A stretch of DNA of 64,000 nucleotides from Sebastes aleutianus (taxonomy: Eukaryota > Chordata > Actinopteri > Perciformes > Sebastidae). Location of the stretch: assembly GCA_916700875.1 (NCBI GenBank), contig CAKAKS010000067.1, positions 11,745,591 to 11,809,590 of the forward strand, read 5' to 3'. The translations under genes were made by a program, and so were the position numbers. The stretch's first letter is position 1. The number at the start of each line of letters is the position of its first letter. Below, one piece after another: positions 60,490 through 64,000 of this stretch. Under the pieces are notes generated by a model. That model did no database searches and was not told the origin of the DNA. It was given only the letters and a program-made list of their open reading frames with translations.

Positions 60490-62201
60490 GGAAACTTTTG
60501 AGTAAATCTTTTTATTTTTTCTGTACAAAATCAATATTAGTTACCATTCTCAGTAATTTCATTATCATCTCCCCACTAGTTCAAGTCCCGTCTTTAGGAA
60601 CAATCACATATTAGGTTCTCGTGAGTGACGCACAGAAAGAAATACAAAAAAACAAATGTTCACATCTTTGTCCAGCTTACTTATTGAATGACATTAAGTA
60701 GACGCCTTAACATCTGCTCAGGTCACAAACTGCTGGACAGACAGTGGAAGTACCTCTAAGAACTTTGTTATTGAACTTTTATATTCTATAAAAGCACTAC
60801 AGCCCTGACCTGACCACAGCGTGTGCGAGGTGTTTGTTTTGTCTGGTCCTACTTACTTCCCTCCAGAAGTGATCCATCATCTCTACAACTGGGGATTGAA
60901 GTAAGAAAACCATAAAGGGTGAGCTTGACGCAGGCAGGCGAATACCATTTGAGACTTTTCGTTTCCATAAAACATCACTAGTTGACTTTGCATAGTTGCA
61001 TTTACTAATTAAAAGATGGGTTTTGTGTTGTTGGCTTTGGATTAAGCTTCCCCTCCAGCAGACACAGAACTAAGGACATTGAAGGCATGTTAAGTCATAA
61101 TTTGGTGGGAAGAACAGAAAGAAATACTAAAGCTGCATGTATGATGTGAATTTAAAAAGATCTAACAGATTCTTGGATCACTTAATACGGGGATAACTCA
61201 CCCACTGTGATGTTAAACTGCGAAGATGTGTTCGACATAAGGAGAAATATGTTAAGAGTCTTTTACAGCAATCAGAAACGTGCACCAGACAGAAGATGCT
61301 AATTTCAGACAGAACTCAAACTTACTTAAATTTCACAGCTGAAATGTCCATTTCAAAACATTTATAAAATGTTAAACAGGAAGTGTACGTTATCATAATA
61401 CCTCTTTATGATTTCAAGTCCCCGTTTAAATAAGAAAAAAAGAAGAAAAAGCGTAATAAAAATCGACGTGATTTTCCATTCAAGTGACCGCGTTAAATAT
61501 AATTTGTAGGATCTTTTAACGCGGTCTTCTCATGTTCTCATTCATCCAACCTGATCACACGTGCTAAAATCTTTTTGCACATACTGTTATGTACACCTCT
61601 CAGTTCATTCTCTCCTCCGTAAAAGTACGACCTTTCCATTTACTTCACCTCACATATCTTCTCCCCTTCAAAAGCTTTACAGACGCCGCGGCACATACTT
61701 CGAAAACAACCTGTCGACATACATATTCAAACCAAACTCATGTACATACAAAAGAGACTCCAAAATCAAACAACTGTGTTGTAAAATGAAATAAAAAGGG
61801 CGGGGGGATTGGAGGAGAGAGGGGAAAGGTATCATTTAAAAAAAAGTATAAAATGGTGCATCTGCAAGTAGCCATTGATTTGATCACAGTGTTGTGGCCA
61901 GTCCATGTAGATTATACTGATTAGCAGGGTTCCCAGAGCTTAACGTACCAGCACCAATCTGCAAAGTTGGACACTTCCCCAAACATTTGGTCCCCGGGTA
62001 CACGGGGGACAACCCTCTACTTCAGACAACATGTTCTTCTTGCTCTTGCAGATATACCAGTGTGGTTGTGGACTAGTTTGTAGCATTAAAATCTCTTTCT
62101 CTGCAGCCTCATCAAGGCTTCCCCCCCCCCATGTTGAAGTTCTGTGTTGTCCCAAGCTTTGCTCTCCACTGATGTACCTCTGTATGAGTTCGCCTCCATG
62201 A
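60490..62201 (-). promoter_or_regulatory. yes1: probable yes1 3' UTR and poly(A) signal
   Basis: About 1.7 kb follows the stop without another recognisable gene, and a minus-strand AATAAA lies at 60511-60516. If used, the yes1 and clul1 transcripts end tail-to-tail about 120-150 bp apart. Position inferred from the hexamer only. Confidence 0.5.
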
Positions 62202-62410
62202 CTAGAGGTTGTCCCCTGGCTGGTACTGTGGCTCTGTGGCTGTGAAGTAGTCTTCCAAAAAGGACTGGCTGTACTCGAAGGTCGGCCTTTCGTCTGGATC
62301 CTTCTTCCAGCAATGCCTCATCATCTCATGGAGGGACTCGGGGCACCCTTGGGGGCAGGGCATCCGGTAACCTCGCTCTACCTGCTCAAGTACCTCTCGG
62401 TTCACCATAC
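62202..62410 (-). CDS. yes1: yes1, last coding exon (Src-family tyrosine kinase C terminus), partial
   Basis: This is the final exon of a Src-family non-receptor tyrosine kinase. It encodes MVNREVLEQVERGYRMPCPQ, then GCPESLHEMMRHCWKKDPDE, RPTFEYSQSFLEDYF and TATEPQYQPGDNL, with stop TAG at 62202-62204. CW...DP..RPTF is kinase subdomain XI. The tail tyrosine in EPQYQPG is the CSK-phosphorylated inhibitory site of the family. MVNREVL with QGCPESLHE favours YES over FYN (MNNREVL, QDCP) or SRC, and synteny agrees. Acceptor TTTACCAG at 62411; the exon starts in phase 1. The tail ends GDNL rather than the usual GENL, and an Ile in FEYIQSF is Ser here. Upstream exons are beyond 64,000; none was recognised between 62,411 and the window end. 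Confidence 0.93.
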
Positions 62411-62462
62411 CTGGTAAAAACACAAAGAGATAGGGTGTGAATGGACTGAACGGACCGCATTC

Positions 62463-62792
62463 AGGGCTGCAACTAACAATTATTTTCATTATCGTTTAAT
62501 CAATTAATCGTTTGGTCTATAAAATGACCGAAAATAGTGAAAAAATGTCCATCCCAGTTTCTCAAAGTCCAAGGTGATGTCTTTAAATGTCTTGTTTTGT
62601 CAGTCCAAAACCCAAAGATATTCAGTTTATTTTGATATAAAGCACAGAAGGCAGGATATCTCCATATTTGAGAGGCTGAATACAATATTTTCTGCCATTT
62701 TTGCATGAAAAATTAATTGATTATCATAACAGTTGGCAATTGTTTTTCTGTCAATCAACTAATCGATCAGTCGACTAATCGTTGCAGCTGTT
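62463..62792. mobile_element. hAT-like MITE in the last yes1 intron
   Basis: CAGGGCTGCAACTAACAATT at the left and ACTAATCGTTGCAGCTGT at the right face each other, with AATCAATTAATCG-type subterminal repeats. About 330 bp. Same family as 13.04-14.43 kb. It starts 53 bp from the yes1 exon. Confidence 0.85.
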
Positions 62793-64000
62793 AACTGCAT
62801 TTGTGTAGCGTTTTATTACAAAATGATTTACAATTTGCCTCATTCATTCATTCACACATATGAGCAATCTACCATGCAAGGCAGTGGCCTAACCATCACC
62901 AAAAACAAATGGATGAAACGGGCAAAAGATAATTAGACAATATGAGGCCTTGAAATGCAACTTAAATGAAAAACTTGCTCCCAAAAGGGTCAATATACAG
63001 ATGTTGATTTTGTTTGTTAAGCTCTTCGATAATCACGTCAATGTGACTTGTCAAAAGTTTTCTGGTCAGGAAAAAATGGTGCTAAGTTTTGATTAGGAAG
63101 CAGCCCAGCCTGAAGCCGGAGCAAATGTTGGCATCATGCAGCTGACAGTAGGAGAAAATGCCCACGCAACACCACTGTGTTAAAGGAAAAAGATGAAGAA
63201 ATAAAAACTTGGTGGAGAATGGGTCATTATTTCCTGTAAGACTTGTAGTCAATTTCAAAGTTAAAAACACATAACAGTGCAGAAACATTGTTAGTATTTT
63301 GTGGAAAATAAAGCGTAAATATAAATGTAAGTTGTCCCACTGATCTCTAACTGAAATACTACTAACGGAAAGAGAAGATTTAACAAAAAACAAAACAGTG
63401 TTGCTTCATCTTCTGGCCTCTTCCTGCTTTTACTGGAGCACCAGAGTGGTGGATTCCTTCCCAAGAAGGGAAGACAGTGATCATGAACCCTGTGACACGG
63501 CGCTGCTGGAACTGCTCCATGGGGAGCTCAACCGCAGCTAAAAGAGGTTATGACACAGAGTCAGCCCGCTCCACTCCACCACCCCCTCCTCCATCTCTCT
63601 GTGGGAGAGTGGGGATCAGATTATCTCACACACTCGGGGAGAGGAAAGACCCAGAGCGACTGCTGAGACCAGGATCCGGTGGCGGTGGTGGTGTGTCGGA
63701 TGCTGAGGTGTTGGCGTGATTTATAACTTAGATCTGAAACCCACAGCCTGTCATATAACTGAGTGAGTGTATGAATCTATATATACAGTATATATACACA
63801 CGTAGACTAAAATAGGAAAGAAGATGATGTGTTCCCATGCTTGGTAGGTCTTGGTATACCTGCCTCATACTGCTTAAATAGAACAAGAGAATAGAAATAG
63901 AGCTCCCCAAAAGGACTGCAGCACAGCAGGACAAGAGCCACTTGAGTCATAGTATAATTTTAAGAAGGGAAAAGAGCGTCTGGGGTGAATAATTAGACCG
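62793..64000. other. yes1 intron, right end of window
   Basis: No yes1 penultimate exon (WTAPEAALYG-type sequence) was found on the minus strand, so it must lie beyond 64,000. A GC-rich patch with an 80-codon plus-strand open frame at 63,477-63,719 is unexplained. Confidence 0.45.

Noticed and set aside
62411..64000. Search for further yes1 exons, tyms or enosf1
   Set aside because: No kinase-domain, thymidylate synthase or enolase-like sequence was seen on either strand; yes1 must continue beyond the window.
1..64000. CRISPR arrays, tRNA or rRNA genes, endogenous viral genes, intact transposases
   Set aside because: None supported. Repeats are simple sequence or non-autonomous elements; no reverse transcriptase core, integrase or DDE domain was recognised beyond the LINE C-terminal scrap at 1.7 kb.

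Overview
This window is nuclear DNA from a vertebrate, almost certainly a ray-finned (teleost) fish. The genes have long introns with GT-AG borders. The encoded proteins are close to vertebrate COLEC12, CLUL1 and YES1 but diverged. The non-coding DNA is packed with the short TTAA-ended, hAT-like and fold-back elements, LINE tails and microsatellites typical of teleosts. The gene set matches human 18p11.32 (COLEC12, CLUL1, YES1), so this is a conserved syntenic block. The sequence alone does not identify the species.

Layout. 1-7,300: intergenic and repeat-rich, including a hAT-like element with a TTAA element nested in it (3,581-5,158). 8,491-48,045, minus strand: a complete colec12 (collectin-12 / scavenger receptor class A member 4) in nine coding exons. 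I joined them by hand with consistent phase into a 781-codon reading frame: cytoplasmic tail, one membrane segment, long coiled-coil stalk, 46 uninterrupted Gly-X-Y triplets, an unusual proline-rich linker and a C-type lectin domain with a QPDNW motif. Intron 2 alone is about 24.9 kb and holds most of the repeats. About 48-53.4 kb: intergenic region between the divergent colec12 and clul1 genes. About 53.4-60.36 kb, plus strand: a complete clul1 (clusterin-like 1) in eight coding exons, 466 codons, with two five-cysteine clusters and one apparent GC-AG intron. 60.5-62.41 kb, minus strand: the last coding exon and probable 3' UTR of yes1 (Src-family tyrosine kinase), tail-to-tail with clul1; the rest of yes1 lies beyond the right edge. 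TYMS and ENOSF1, which lie between CLUL1 and YES1 in human, are absent here.

The three genes are not a functional pathway. Colec12 is a membrane pattern-recognition/scavenger receptor, Clul1 a secreted clusterin-family protein (retinal in mammals) and Yes1 an intracellular kinase; they are linked by ancestral gene order. I found no bacterial-type system, CRISPR array, rRNA or tRNA gene. The most interesting structure is (i) the colec12 architecture and the long fold-back element 28 bp from its last splice acceptor, (ii) four nested-transposon histories, (iii) TTAA-ended element families sharing the terminus TTAAAGGG, and (iv) a few unexplained small open frames. All boundaries are hand-read; repeat limits are approximate unless a terminal motif is named.
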